A stretch of 64,000 bases of DNA, taken from contig JAAESX010000347.1 of NCBI GenBank assembly GCA_024228935.1, positions 1 to 64,000 on the forward strand, given 5' to 3'. Each line of letters begins with the position of its first letter. The stretch's first letter is position 1. The position numbers and the translations under genes are program-made. The notes under the pieces are model-generated. The model saw only the letters and a program-made list of their open reading frames with translations, searched no databases and was not told where the DNA came from. This document shows, piece after piece, positions 50,707 to 58,979 of the stretch. The DNA comes from Pseudomonadota bacterium. GTDB taxonomy: Bacteria; Myxococcota_A; UBA796; CAJQPC01.

Positions 50707-52266
50707 TCAGGGACCGCTCAGGACGAGGCGGAAGCGCGCGCCGGACTCCGTGTCCTCGAGCGCCAGCGTGCCGCCGTGCTCCTGGACGATGCGGGCGCTG
50801 ATCGACAGGCCCAGCCCCGTGCCCTCGGTCCGCGTCGAGAAGAACGGGTCGAAGATGCGGTCGCGGTTCTCGTCGGGGACGCCCGCGCCTTCGTCCTGGA
50901 CCCGGACGAACACGCGCCCGTCCTGGGCGCCGCATGTCAGGGTGACGGTGCTGCCGCCGTCGTCCGAGGTCGCCTGGACCGCGTTCGTGAGCAGGTTCAG
51001 CACGACCTGCTCGACCCGATGGACGTCGCCCAGCGCCTCGACCAGCTCGTCGGGCCGATTCCAGACGACCTGGATCTCGGGGTCGAGCGTGGCGCCGAGC
51101 TCGATGGCCATGTCGACGGCCGTGCGCAGGTCGAATGGCTCGAGTACCTCGGGCTGGGCCTTGGAGTAGCTCTTCAGGTTCTCGACCAGCCGGGCCATCC
51201 GGTCCAGGGCGCCGCCCATGAGCTCGAGCGCTCGCTCTTCTCGACCCGGCTCGAGGTAGCCGTCGCTCAGCAGCTCGACGTAGCCGCGCACGACGCTGAT
51301 GGGCTGGTTCAGCTCGTGGGCCAGCCCGGCGGACAGCTCGCCGAGGGTGCTCAGCCGGGCCGACCGGACGAGCTGCTCGGTCGTGGCCTCGAGCTGCTCG
51401 GTGCGCTCGGCGATGCGCCGCTCGAGCTCGTGGGTGTGCCCGGCGACGCGGGCCTGCAGCTCGGTTCGGATCATGGCGCCGGCGATGCGGGCCGCGACCT
51501 CGCCGACCGCCTCGATCTCCTCGGGGGTGAACCCGGCGATCGCATCGGTGCCCAGGGAGATCAGCCCCAGCACGCGGTTCTCGGCCATCAGCGGCACGTA
51601 CAGGACCGAGCGGACGCCGGCCCGCTGGAGCCGCCTCAGGTTCTTCCACTGGAGCGAGACGCTGCCGCTCGTCCGCATCTGGATCGTGGCTCGGCGGTGG
51701 ATCGCCGAGCCGGCCGGGGTCGCGTCCAGCTCGAGCGACCTGTCGTCGGGCGTGGGCTGGGCGCCCTGGTTCCAGGTGTAGAAGACCGTCAGGTGGGTCT
51801 GGCCCTCGAGCCGGGCGACCCCCCCGCGCACGATCGGGACGATGCGGCTCAGCTGCCGGAACGCGACGTCGCAGACGCCGTCCAGGTCCTCGCCGCGCGA
51901 GGTGGCGAGCGTGATGGTGTGGAGCGCCTCGAGTCGCCGCATGCGATTGGCCAGCGCCTCGGTGGCCTCGACCTGCTCGGACACATCGCGCCCCAGTAGC
52001 AGAGCGCCGTCGTCGAGATCGGACCGCTGCCAGTGGATGACGTGGTTCGTCCCGGCCAATGAGCGGCAGCGCGCGGGGTAGGGAACCCGCCCGGACAGGG
52101 CCTCGAAGGCCTCGATGGGCAGGAGCTCCTTGGCGGCCTGGCCGAGGCACCGAGCCCCGACGAAGACCTCCGCGGCGCGGTTCAGCTGGGAGATCCGACC
52201 GTCGGCATCGATCCGGATGGCCAGATCGGGAACGAGGTCCAGGATGTCCGGGGCGTCTTGCCGCAT
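50707..52266 (-). CDS. PAS-GAF sensor histidine kinase
   Basis: This 519-residue soluble kinase has a PAS-like domain (residues ~5-95), a GAF domain (~110-270), a coiled-coil linker (ERRIAERTEQLEATTEQL) and a HisKA domain with His317 in GLAHELNQPISVV. The HATPase domain has QVVLNLLTNAVQATSDDG (N box), VQDEGAGVPDENRDRIFDPF and TEGTGLGLSISARIV (G boxes). No membrane helix is seen, so it senses a cytoplasmic signal. No response regulator lies next to it; the partner is an orphan elsewhere. It is divergent from lipA by 50 bases. Confidence 0.93.
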   Translation of the reverse strand: MRQDAPDILDLVPDLAIRIDADGRISQLNRAAEVFVGARCLGQAAKELLPIEAFEALSGRVPYPARCRSLAGTNHVIHWQRSDLDDGALLLGRDVSEQVEATEALANRMRRLEALHTITLATSRGEDLDGVCDVAFRQLSRIVPIVRGGVARLEGQTHLTVFYTWNQGAQPTPDDRSLELDATPAGSAIHRRATIQMRTSGSVSLQWKNLRRLQRAGVRSVLYVPLMAENRVLGLISLGTDAIAGFTPEEIEAVGEVAARIAGAMIRTELQARVAGHTHELERRIAERTEQLEATTEQLVRSARLSTLGELSAGLAHELNQPISVVRGYVELLSDGYLEPGREERALELMGGALDRMARLVENLKSYSKAQPEVLEPFDLRTAVDMAIELGATLDPEIQVVWNRPDELVEALGDVHRVEQVVLNLLTNAVQATSDDGGSTVTLTCGAQDGRVFVRVQDEGAGVPDENRDRIFDPFFSTRTEGTGLGLSISARIVQEHGGTLALEDTESGARFRLVLSGP

Positions 52267-52316
52267 CGCCGCGAGCCTACCGAGGAGTTAGGGGAGCCGC
52301 CACCCGGAGGCTCCCC

Positions 52317-53198
52317 TTGGGCACCCGCAAGCCGCCCTGGCTGAAGGTCAAGCTCCCGACCGGCGATCGCGCCGAGCGGTACCGCGGCCTGAAGACACGC
52401 GCGCGTCAGCTGTCCCTGCACACCGTGTGCGAGGAGGCGCAGTGCCCGAACATCGGCGAGTGCTGGGGTGGCGGCACCGCGACCTTCATGGTGATGGGTG
52501 ACATCTGCACGCGCGGGTGCCGGTTCTGCGCCGTGAACACCAAGCGCAACGGCCCTCCTCTCGACGTCGACGAGCCCGTCAACGTCGCCACCGCGATCGC
52601 CGAGCTGGGCCTGGACTACGTCGTCCTGACCAGCGTGAACCGGGACGATCTGGAGGATCAGGGGGCCGGTCACTTCGCGGCCTGCATCCGCGAGACCAAC
52701 AGGCTGTCGCCCAAGACGATGGTCGAGGTGCTGACGCCGGACTTCCGCGGTCGCCCCGAGCTGGTCGACATCGTGATCGAGGCGAAGCCGACGGTGTTCG
52801 CGCACAACATCGAGTGCGTCGAGCGGCTGACCCCCACCGTCCGAGACCCCCGCGCCGGGTACGAGCAGAGCCTGTCGGTCCTGCGCCATGCCAAGGCCAT
52901 GGGCGCGATGACGAAGTCGTCGATCCAGGTCGGTCACGGCGAGAAGCCCGCCGAGGTCATGCAGTGCATGCAGGACCTGCGCGACAACGGGACCGACTTC
53001 CTGACGGTCGGCCAGTACCTGCAGCCGAGCGGAAAGCACCTGAAGGTGCAGGAGTTCGTCACCCCGGAGACCTTCGAGTGGTACCGGGAGCAGGGCGAAG
53101 CGATGGGCTTCGCCGTGGTCGCCTCTGGACCGCTGGTCCGCAGCAGCTACAAGGCGGGTGAGTTCTTCATCCGCCAGTTCCTCCAGAAGACGGCCTGA
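52317..53198 (+). CDS. lipA: lipoyl synthase
   Basis: This 293-residue radical SAM enzyme inserts two sulfurs into octanoyl groups on E2. The auxiliary cluster cysteines C38, C43, C49 (CEEAQCPNIGEC) and the radical cluster C64, C68, C71 (CTRGCRFC) are present, as are VVLTSVNRDDL, VGQYLQPSGKHL and the C-terminal RSSYKAGEFF. The TTG start at 52317 is supported by GGAGG six bases upstream and by the usual N-terminal RKPPWLKVK. It is first in the operon with the 2-oxoacid dehydrogenase it serves. Confidence 0.95.
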   Translation: MGTRKPPWLKVKLPTGDRAERYRGLKTRARQLSLHTVCEEAQCPNIGECWGGGTATFMVMGDICTRGCRFCAVNTKRNGPPLDVDEPVNVATAIAELGLDYVVLTSVNRDDLEDQGAGHFAACIRETNRLSPKTMVEVLTPDFRGRPELVDIVIEAKPTVFAHNIECVERLTPTVRDPRAGYEQSLSVLRHAKAMGAMTKSSIQVGHGEKPAEVMQCMQDLRDNGTDFLTVGQYLQPSGKHLKVQEFVTPETFEWYREQGEAMGFAVVASGPLVRSSYKAGEFFIRQFLQKTA

Positions 53199-53200
53199 CG

Positions 53201-54043
53201 ATGCGCCCCACCACCGCTGAGTCCATTCGCAACACGCTGACGGCCGCGCTCGAGCAGGACGAGGACGTCCTGCTCCTGGGCGAGTCGGTCGGACGCCTGG
53301 GTGGCGTCCACCAGACCAGCGCCGGACTGCTCGAGCGGTTCGGCGAGGACCGCGTCGTCGACACCCCCTTGTCCGAGGCGGGCGCCGTGGGCCTTGCAGT
53401 CGGCCTGGCGCTGGGTGGCAAGAAGCCGGTCGTCGAGCTGGTCACCGGGGTCGAGCGAGCCGCCGAGCAGTTGGCCGAGGCCGGTGCGCACGCCGACGGC
53501 GACGAGTTCCCCATCGCGCTGGTCCTGCGGGTCCCGGTCGGTGATCTGGGAGACGCTACCGGCGCCTGCCCGGAGGGTCTCCTGTGCGAGCTCTCCGGCG
53601 TTCGCGTCGTCGCGCCCATCTGCCCGGCTTCCGCTTCGGCGGCGCTGACCAACGCCTTGGCGAGCCGCGGCCCGACCGTCGTGCTCGAGACCCGCTCGCG
53701 CTTCGACGAGCGAGACGCCCCCAGCCTCCCCACCGGAGACGACGTCACCGTCGTGACCTGGGGTGCGGGCCTGGATGCGGCCCTGGAGGCGGCGGAACAG
53801 TCCGCGGCCTCGATCGACCTGGTCGCGTTGACGACACTGGCTCCGCTCGACCTCACCGAGCTCGTGGCTTCCGTCCAGAAGACGGGCCGCCTGGTGGTGG
53901 TCGGCAGCTCCCGTTCCTACGCCGACCGCGTGCTGCAGACAGCAACGCGCGAGGCCTTCCTGTACCTGGAGTCCCCGCCGGCACACGTCGTGCCGCAGGT
54001 GACGCGGATCGTGGCCGCAATCGATGCGTCCACGACCTTCTGA
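53201..54043 (+). CDS. 2-oxoacid dehydrogenase E1-beta-like protein (short, divergent)
   Basis: This 280-residue protein keeps the E1-beta opening (DVLLLGESVGRLGGVHQTS, the Glu of GES matching the cofactor-activating Glu; RVVDTPLSEAGAVGLAVGLA) and the transketolase C-terminal domain. It is shorter than the usual ~325 residues, and the central region that normally carries the HSQ segment reads VGDLGDATGACPEGLL, with no such His. It starts 2 bases after lipA. With the E1-alpha-like gene it should form E1, but both look weakened. Confidence 0.82.
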   Translation: MRPTTAESIRNTLTAALEQDEDVLLLGESVGRLGGVHQTSAGLLERFGEDRVVDTPLSEAGAVGLAVGLALGGKKPVVELVTGVERAAEQLAEAGAHADGDEFPIALVLRVPVGDLGDATGACPEGLLCELSGVRVVAPICPASASAALTNALASRGPTVVLETRSRFDERDAPSLPTGDDVTVVTWGAGLDAALEAAEQSAASIDLVALTTLAPLDLTELVASVQKTGRLVVVGSSRSYADRVLQTATREAFLYLESPPAHVVPQVTRIVAAIDASTTF

Positions 54044-54051
54044 GGAGAGAC

Positions 54052-55320
54052 ATGTACACGTTTGAGCTCCCCGAGATCGGCGAGGGCGTCGTCGAAGGCG
54101 AGATCGTCCAGTGGCTCGTCCAGCCCGGGGACGTCATCGCCGTGGACACGCCCGTCTGCGAGATCATGACGGACAAGGCCACGGTCGAGATCAGCACGCC
54201 GAAGGGCGGCCGCGTCGTCGAGCTCCACGGCGAGGCCGGGGACGTGATCAAGGTCCACAGTCCGCTGGCCGAGATCGAGACCGGCGACACCAACGGCGTC
54301 GCTGCAGCGGCCCCGAAGAAGGCCGAGCCCGCGCCGAAGAAGGCGGCTCCGGTCGCGCCTCAGAAGGCGGCTCAGAAGGCCGCACCCAAGGCGGCTCCGA
54401 AGGCCGCCGTGACGCCCGCTCCGGTGGTCGCCCAGGGCAAGGCGCTGGCCACCCCGGCCGTTCGTCGCCGGGCCCGCGAGCTGGACATCGACATCTCTAC
54501 CGTCGCTGGAAGCGGCAAGGGCGGCCGCGTCGTCCACGCCGACCTGGACAGCCATGGCAGCGGCGCCGAGCCGGTCTCGGTGCCCGCGCTGCCCCAGTCC
54601 ACGGCCGTCCCGAGCGGTCAGGAAGAGCGCATCAAGATCATCGGCCTCCGCCGCAAGATCTCCGAGCAGATGGTGAAGAGCCGCTTCACGGCGCCGCACT
54701 TCACGTACGTCGACGAGGTCGACATGACCGACCTCGACGGCGTCCGGAAGCGCCTCAAGGGCCAGGCCAAGGACCGCGGCGTCAAGCTCACGTTCCTGCC
54801 CTTCATCATGAAGGCGCTGTGCGCGACGTTCCGTCAGTTCCCGAACGTGAACGCGAACGTCGAGGAGGACCCGCTCACGCTGGTCGTCAAGGGCGACATC
54901 AACATCGGCATCGCGACCGACACGCCTCAGGGCCTGTTCGTCCCGGTCATCAAGAACGTCGAGCAGAAGAGCATCCTGCAGCTCGCCGCCGAGATCGCTG
55001 ACCTGACCGAGCGCACCCGCGCCGGCAAGGTCGGCATGGATGAGCTCACCGGCGGCACGTTCACCATCACCTCGGTCGGTCGGGACGGCGGCATGTTCGC
55101 CACGCCCATCATCAACCACCCCGAGGTCGCCATCCTGGGCATCAACCGCATCCACGACCGGCCCGTCGTCCGCGACGGCGAGATCGTCGTGCGCAAGATG
55201 ATCTACCTCTCCAGCAGCTTCGACCACCGCATCCTCGACGGCATGGTCGCGGCCCGGTGGACCACCGCGCTCAAGGGCCTCCTCGAGACGCCCGAGAGCC
55301 TGATGCTGGAGATGGTGTGA
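54052..55320 (+). CDS. 2-oxoacid dehydrogenase E2 (dihydrolipoyl acyltransferase)
   Basis: This 422-residue E2 has one lipoyl domain (lipoyl Lys42 in CEIMTDKATVEIS), an Ala/Lys/Pro linker (KAAPKAAPKAAV), an E3/E1-binding domain (LATPAVRRRARELDIDIS) and the acyltransferase core with the catalytic His392 in SSFDHRILDG. All catalytic elements are normal, in contrast to the E1 subunits. GGAGAG precedes the ATG. Its stop overlaps the GTG of the E1-alpha-like gene. Confidence 0.95.
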   Translation: MYTFELPEIGEGVVEGEIVQWLVQPGDVIAVDTPVCEIMTDKATVEISTPKGGRVVELHGEAGDVIKVHSPLAEIETGDTNGVAAAAPKKAEPAPKKAAPVAPQKAAQKAAPKAAPKAAVTPAPVVAQGKALATPAVRRRARELDIDISTVAGSGKGGRVVHADLDSHGSGAEPVSVPALPQSTAVPSGQEERIKIIGLRRKISEQMVKSRFTAPHFTYVDEVDMTDLDGVRKRLKGQAKDRGVKLTFLPFIMKALCATFRQFPNVNANVEEDPLTLVVKGDINIGIATDTPQGLFVPVIKNVEQKSILQLAAEIADLTERTRAGKVGMDELTGGTFTITSVGRDGGMFATPIINHPEVAILGINRIHDRPVVRDGEIVVRKMIYLSSSFDHRILDGMVAARWTTALKGLLETPESLMLEMV

Positions 55321-56006
55321 GCCTTCGCGCTGCCATCGCCAGCGTCCGGGAAGCCGGTGACTGGCTCGCCGAGAACGGCTCGGATCCCTACCCGCTGACC
55401 GTTCGCGGTCTCGAGGGGGTCATCACGGGTGGGTACCTGGGCCTCGATCGGAAGGACTGGGTCCTGCCGGGTCTGCGCGAGCGGGCCGGCGCGGTCCTGC
55501 GGAACTGCCCCCAGTCCCGGCTCGTCGACTTCGGCTCGGGCGCTCGCCCGTACCGGGTCGCTCCCGTGACGCTCGCCCCAGCGGCCCGCATGCTCCAGGC
55601 CTGTGGTCTGGCCATGTCGCTTCGGGACGAGGACGCCGCGGTCCTGTGCTTCATCGGCCAGGGCACCGCGAGCTACGGCGCCTTCCACGAGGCGCTCAAT
55701 CTGGCCGCGCTGCACAAGCTGCGCGTCATCTTCCTGGCGCACAGCTGGAACCTCGACCACCCCGAGAGCCCGCTCGCCCGTCAGGTCGCCGGCGCCCTGA
55801 GTGGTCACGCGATGGCGTACGGCATCCAGGCCCGCGCCATCGACGGAGGCCTCGTCACCGACGTGCTCTCCGCCGTCACCGACGCCCGCGCGGCCGGTGG
55901 CCCACGCCTCATCGAAGCCCGGCTCGTCCAGGGAGAGGACCCGCTCGCTCGTGCCTATGACGAGCTGACCGAGACCGAACCCAACGAAGCCAACCTGATC
56001 AGCTAG
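55317..56006 (+). CDS. E1-alpha-like protein, short and lacking the GDG cofactor motif
   Basis: This 229-residue protein aligns with the middle and end of E1-alpha (AVLCFIGQGTASYGAFHEAL, ALHKLRVIFLA, SGHAMAYGIQARAIDGG, GGPRLIEARLVQGEDPLA) but lacks ~100 N-terminal residues. The thiamine-diphosphate motif GDG...NN reads GQG (114-116) and HSWN (142-145): the metal-binding Asp is Gln and one Asn is missing. The frame is otherwise clean, with GTG overlapping the E2 stop. Either a divergent E1 or a regulatory/structural subunit. Confidence 0.82.
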   Translation: MSLRAAIASVREAGDWLAENGSDPYPLTVRGLEGVITGGYLGLDRKDWVLPGLRERAGAVLRNCPQSRLVDFGSGARPYRVAPVTLAPAARMLQACGLAMSLRDEDAAVLCFIGQGTASYGAFHEALNLAALHKLRVIFLAHSWNLDHPESPLARQVAGALSGHAMAYGIQARAIDGGLVTDVLSAVTDARAAGGPRLIEARLVQGEDPLARAYDELTETEPNEANLIS

Positions 56007-56017
56007 GAGTCCAGATC

Positions 56018-57421
56018 TTGGAGACCCGCACCTACCAGGCCGTCGTCATCGGCGCCGGCCCCGGCGGCTACCCCTGCGCCATCCGCCTCGCCCAGCTCGG
56101 CGTGAAGACCCTCTGCATCGAGAAGGAGTTCTGGGGTGGCGTCTGCCTCAACGTCGGCTGCATCCCCAGCAAGGCGCTGATCACGGCCGGCAAGCGCTTC
56201 AAGGACATCCAGAAGGCCGGCGACATCGGCGTCATGGTCAGCGAGCCCACGCTCGACATGAAGAAGCTCCAGGAGTGGAAGGGCGGCATCGTCAAGAAGC
56301 TCACCGGCGGCGTTCAGGCCCTGCTCAAGGGCAACGGCGCCGACCGTCTGTTCGGCACCGCGAAGTTCGTCGGCCCCGGCAAGCTCGAGGTCCAGACCGA
56401 CGACGGCGTCGTGCATGTCGAGGCCGAGCACATCGTCATCGCGACCGGCTCGCGGCCCATCCAGATCCCCGGCTTCAACTTCGCGGACGAGCGGGTCATG
56501 AGCAGCCGTGACGCGCTGGACCTCGACCACGTGCCCGAGCGCATGGTCGCGGTCGGCGGTGGCGTCATCGGCATGGAGCTGGGCCAGATGTTCGCCAAGG
56601 TCGGCACCCAGCTGACGGTCGTCGAGATGGCCGACACGGTGCTGCCCATCTTCGGCCCGGACGTGCACCGCGTCATGAAGCGCAAGCTGAAGAAGTCCAA
56701 GATCAAGGTCCTGACCAACGCCAAGGCGGCGGGCTGGGAGGAGACCGACGAAGGCGCCGTGGTGACCGTCGAGACGAAGAAGGGCGTCGAGAAGATCCCC
56801 TGCGACCGCATCCTTGTGACCGTTGGCCGGTTCCCGAACACCGAGGAGCTCGGCCTGGACACGCTGCCGGGCCTGCAGATGGACGGACGGTTCATCCAGG
56901 TCGACGAGCAGTGCAAGACGAACATCCCCGGCGTGTACGCCATCGGTGACGTCGTCGGTCAGCCCATGCTCGCCCACAAGGCCACCCACGAAGGCGAGAT
57001 CTGCGCCGAGGTCATCGCCGGGCACAAGGCCGCGGTGGACTACCTGCAGTGCCCGGGGGTCGTGTTCACCGACCCCGAGATCGCCACGGCCGGGCTCCAG
57101 GAGCACGAGGCCAAGGCGAAGGGCCACGACGTCAAGATCGGCAAGGTGCCGTTCGCGGCGGTCGGCCGGGCCATGACGACGGGTGAGACCGACGGCTTCG
57201 TGAAGGTCATCCTGAATGCCGCCGACGAGCGTCTGCTGGGCGTGACCATCATCGGTCCGAACGCCAGCGACCTCATCAGCGAGGCGTCGCTCGCCTGCGA
57301 GATGCAGGCCGAGGCGCTCGACATCGCGCTGACCATCCACCCGCACCCGACCCTGGGCGAGGCCGTGATGGAGGCCGCGAAGCACGCCCGAGGCGAGGCC
57401 GTGCACGTGATGAACTCGTGA
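56018..57421 (+). CDS. lpdA: dihydrolipoamide dehydrogenase (E3)
   Basis: This 467-residue flavoprotein has the FAD fingerprint AVVIGAGPGGYPCAIRLAQLG, the redox pair C43/C48 (GGVCLNVGCIPSKAL), an NAD fingerprint VAVGGGVIGMELGQMF and the C-terminal active-site His-Glu (HPHPTLGEAVMEA). It reoxidises the lipoyl arm of E2. The TTG start has AGGAG eight bases upstream. It is normal in length and motifs. Confidence 0.96.
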   Translation: METRTYQAVVIGAGPGGYPCAIRLAQLGVKTLCIEKEFWGGVCLNVGCIPSKALITAGKRFKDIQKAGDIGVMVSEPTLDMKKLQEWKGGIVKKLTGGVQALLKGNGADRLFGTAKFVGPGKLEVQTDDGVVHVEAEHIVIATGSRPIQIPGFNFADERVMSSRDALDLDHVPERMVAVGGGVIGMELGQMFAKVGTQLTVVEMADTVLPIFGPDVHRVMKRKLKKSKIKVLTNAKAAGWEETDEGAVVTVETKKGVEKIPCDRILVTVGRFPNTEELGLDTLPGLQMDGRFIQVDEQCKTNIPGVYAIGDVVGQPMLAHKATHEGEICAEVIAGHKAAVDYLQCPGVVFTDPEIATAGLQEHEAKAKGHDVKIGKVPFAAVGRAMTTGETDGFVKVILNAADERLLGVTIIGPNASDLISEASLACEMQAEALDIALTIHPHPTLGEAVMEAAKHARGEAVHVMNS

Positions 57422-57828
57422 TCGCGCTGGCGGTCGCGCTGGCCTGTGGTCCGAAGAAGCCGCCGCCGGCTCGTCCTCCGCAGCCGGACAACAGCTACGT
57501 CACCGAGGACGGCATGCGCATCACCGAGGTGCGCGTCGGGACCGGCAAGACCGCCGAGCCCGGGCACGCCGTGACGGTGCACTACAGCCTGATGCTGGGC
57601 GACGGCACGCTCGTCGACAGCAGCTACAGCCGGGGCACCCCGTTCACGTTCGACCTCGGCGCAGGCCAGGTCATCGCAGGCTGGGACATCGGCGTGGTGG
57701 GTATGCAGGAGGGCGGTCGTCGCCAGCTGATGGTGCCGCCCGAGCTGGGCTACGGCATCAAGGGCGCGGGCCCCATCCCCGGGTACGCGACGCTGCTCTT
57801 CGACATCGAGCTCGTCGAGGTCGACTGA
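57418..57828 (+). CDS. FKBP-type peptidyl-prolyl isomerase lipoprotein
   Basis: This 136-residue lipoprotein (MIALAVALAC) has the FKBP fold: HAVTVHYSLMLGDGTLVDSS, GTPFTFDLGAGQVIAGWD, GVVGMQEGGRRQLMVPPEL, GYATLLFDIELVEV. The active-site residues (Tyr, Phe, Asp, Val-Ile-x-Gly-Trp, Phe) are kept. It would speed proline isomerisation of envelope proteins. The GTG start overlaps the lpdA stop, so it is co-transcribed with the dehydrogenase operon although its role is unrelated. Confidence 0.93.
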   Translation: MIALAVALACGPKKPPPARPPQPDNSYVTEDGMRITEVRVGTGKTAEPGHAVTVHYSLMLGDGTLVDSSYSRGTPFTFDLGAGQVIAGWDIGVVGMQEGGRRQLMVPPELGYGIKGAGPIPGYATLLFDIELVEVD

Positions 57829-57903
57829 GTCGATCCGCACAGCGATCTGTGCAGGTTGACCCGAGGGATTCCCCCGGCGTCGCTGTGGGCTGAGCGGACC
57901 CGC

Positions 57904-57919
57904 TGGCACGCGTCTTGAA
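57904..57919 (+). promoter_or_regulatory. imperfect sigma-54-like promoter
   Basis: TGGCAC, five bases, then TTGAA. The -24 half is perfect; the -12 half has A where C is preferred (TTGC). It lies about 220 bases before the LGN-motif/M23-like gene and may be a second or degenerate promoter. Confidence 0.35.
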
Positions 57920-58109
57920 GTGGAACCGGGCGTGGTGTTCGGGACGATCGCCGCCGCGTTCGTGGGCGACGTGACGGGCCTCGTGCACTGCGAGCAACAC
58001 CGCATCGGGGTCGAGCTCGAGAACGCGGTGCTCGCTCTCTGACCCGTCGGTGCCGGGGCACGCGCGCCCCAGTCGCGGTCGGCAGGACGTGATTCCAGCC
58101 ACTTGAGCG

Positions 58110-58125
58110 TGGCACGCCCCTTGCT
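58110..58125 (+). promoter_or_regulatory. sigma-54 (RpoN) promoter of the LGN-motif protein
   Basis: TGGCAC, GCCCC, TTGCT: an exact -24/-12 match with correct spacing. The expected transcription start, about 12 bases beyond the GC of -12, falls at or next to the ATG at 58138, so the message would have almost no leader. Sigma-54 promoters need an enhancer-binding activator, implying that the gene is switched on by a specific signal; in Myxococcota many such systems act in development or stress. Confidence 0.75.
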
Positions 58126-58137
58126 CTTGCTGGAGGC

Positions 58138-58908
58138 ATGCCCCGACAGAGACGCCCCCGCCGCCAGCGCCAGCGCTTCCAGAGCCCCCAGGACCGCGGT
58201 CGTCAGACCAGCCCCGTCCGCGAGCAGGCCCCGGTCCAGGACGAGCAGGAGACGCTGGGCAACCAGGCCATCCAGGAGCGGATGCGTGCCGAGCAGGACA
58301 CGCAGGACACCCAGGTCACGGAGGCCCAGGACTCGGAGCGGGGCCCGACCAAGGCCTACACGACGGGCCGCCCGTCAGCGGGTGCGTCGGTCCAGACCGT
58401 GCCGCTGGCACAGGATGGGAGCTGGGATGCGAGCGACCTGCTGCCGCACCACAGCGACCGAGCGAGCAGCTGGGCCGCGAACAACATCCGTGATGAGAAC
58501 AACCAGGACCTGAACGCCTGGGACTTCACGTTCAAGAACCTGGACGGGAACGGGAACGAGGTGGCTGGAGCCCGCGGCGTCGAGCTCATCCTGCCGTGGG
58601 ACGCCAAGGTCGTCGACATCCAGAAGACGTTCGAGGGCAGCGGCAACTACGGCAAGTACATCGCCGTCGAGGACGTCGACACCGGCCTGCGCTTCGAGGT
58701 CCACCACCTGGACACGGTCGGCGCGTTCCAGAAGGGCCAGGCGCTGTCCGGAGGCACCGTCATCGGGACCCAGGGCGGCAGCGGGAACAGCCGTGACCAG
58801 TACGCCGTTCACGTCGACATCGTCGGTACCGTCGAGGCGGTCGAGCAGTTCGTGAGGTCGAACCAGTCGGGCACGTTCACGACGGACACGCAGGCCGACG
58901 GGGCCTGA
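58138..58908 (+). CDS. LGN-motif protein with degenerate M23-peptidase-like domain, candidate eCIS cargo
   Basis: This 256-residue protein has an Arg/Gln-rich N-terminus, then LGNQAIQERM at 40-49, like LGNKGLDQVM in the gene at the left edge beside the eCIS operon. Residues ~143-230 follow the M23 (LytM) plan: GVELILPWDAKVVDIQKTF, YGKYIAVED, FEVHHLDTVGAFQKGQALS, GTQGGSGNSRDQYAVHVDI. Of the zinc ligands only the HHLD and HVD histidines are seen; the first His and the Asp are changed. It has no signal peptide, which fits delivery by a contractile system rather than Sec. GGAGG is only one base from the ATG. A perfect sigma-54 promoter lies just upstream. Confidence 0.8.
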   Translation: MPRQRRPRRQRQRFQSPQDRGRQTSPVREQAPVQDEQETLGNQAIQERMRAEQDTQDTQVTEAQDSERGPTKAYTTGRPSAGASVQTVPLAQDGSWDASDLLPHHSDRASSWAANNIRDENNQDLNAWDFTFKNLDGNGNEVAGARGVELILPWDAKVVDIQKTFEGSGNYGKYIAVEDVDTGLRFEVHHLDTVGAFQKGQALSGGTVIGTQGGSGNSRDQYAVHVDIVGTVEAVEQFVRSNQSGTFTTDTQADGA

Positions 58909-58953
58909 CCGTCGCAACACGCCTTGCCTTGAGCCGGTCCATGAGGTCGAATG

Positions 58954-58972
58954 CGTGCTCTCGAGGAGCACG
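58954..58972. promoter_or_regulatory. inverted repeat before the lipoprotein gene at 58980
   Basis: CGTGCTC and GAGCACG arms flank TCGAG, ending eight bases before the ATG. It could be an operator or a short hairpin over the translation start; the right arm contains the GAGGAG that would serve as the ribosome-binding site. Confidence 0.35.
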
Positions 58973-58979
58973 AATACGC

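Larger units (their letters stand above)
57829..58137. other. 309-bp intergenic region with two sigma-54-like elements and an inverted repeat
   Basis: This gap follows the FKBP gene. Just after the stop is GCACAG-CGAT-CTGTGC (57837-57852), a 6-bp-arm inverted repeat that may be part of a terminator or operator. A near-match sigma-54 element is at 57904-57919 and a perfect one at 58110-58125. A 40-codon GTG frame at 57920-58042 is open but lacks a ribosome-binding site and is not called as a gene. Confidence 0.6.

Noticed and set aside
57920..58042. 40-codon GTG frame just after the imperfect sigma-54 element
   Set aside because: No ribosome-binding site, no similarity I know, and the frame is short enough to be chance in this GC-rich sequence.
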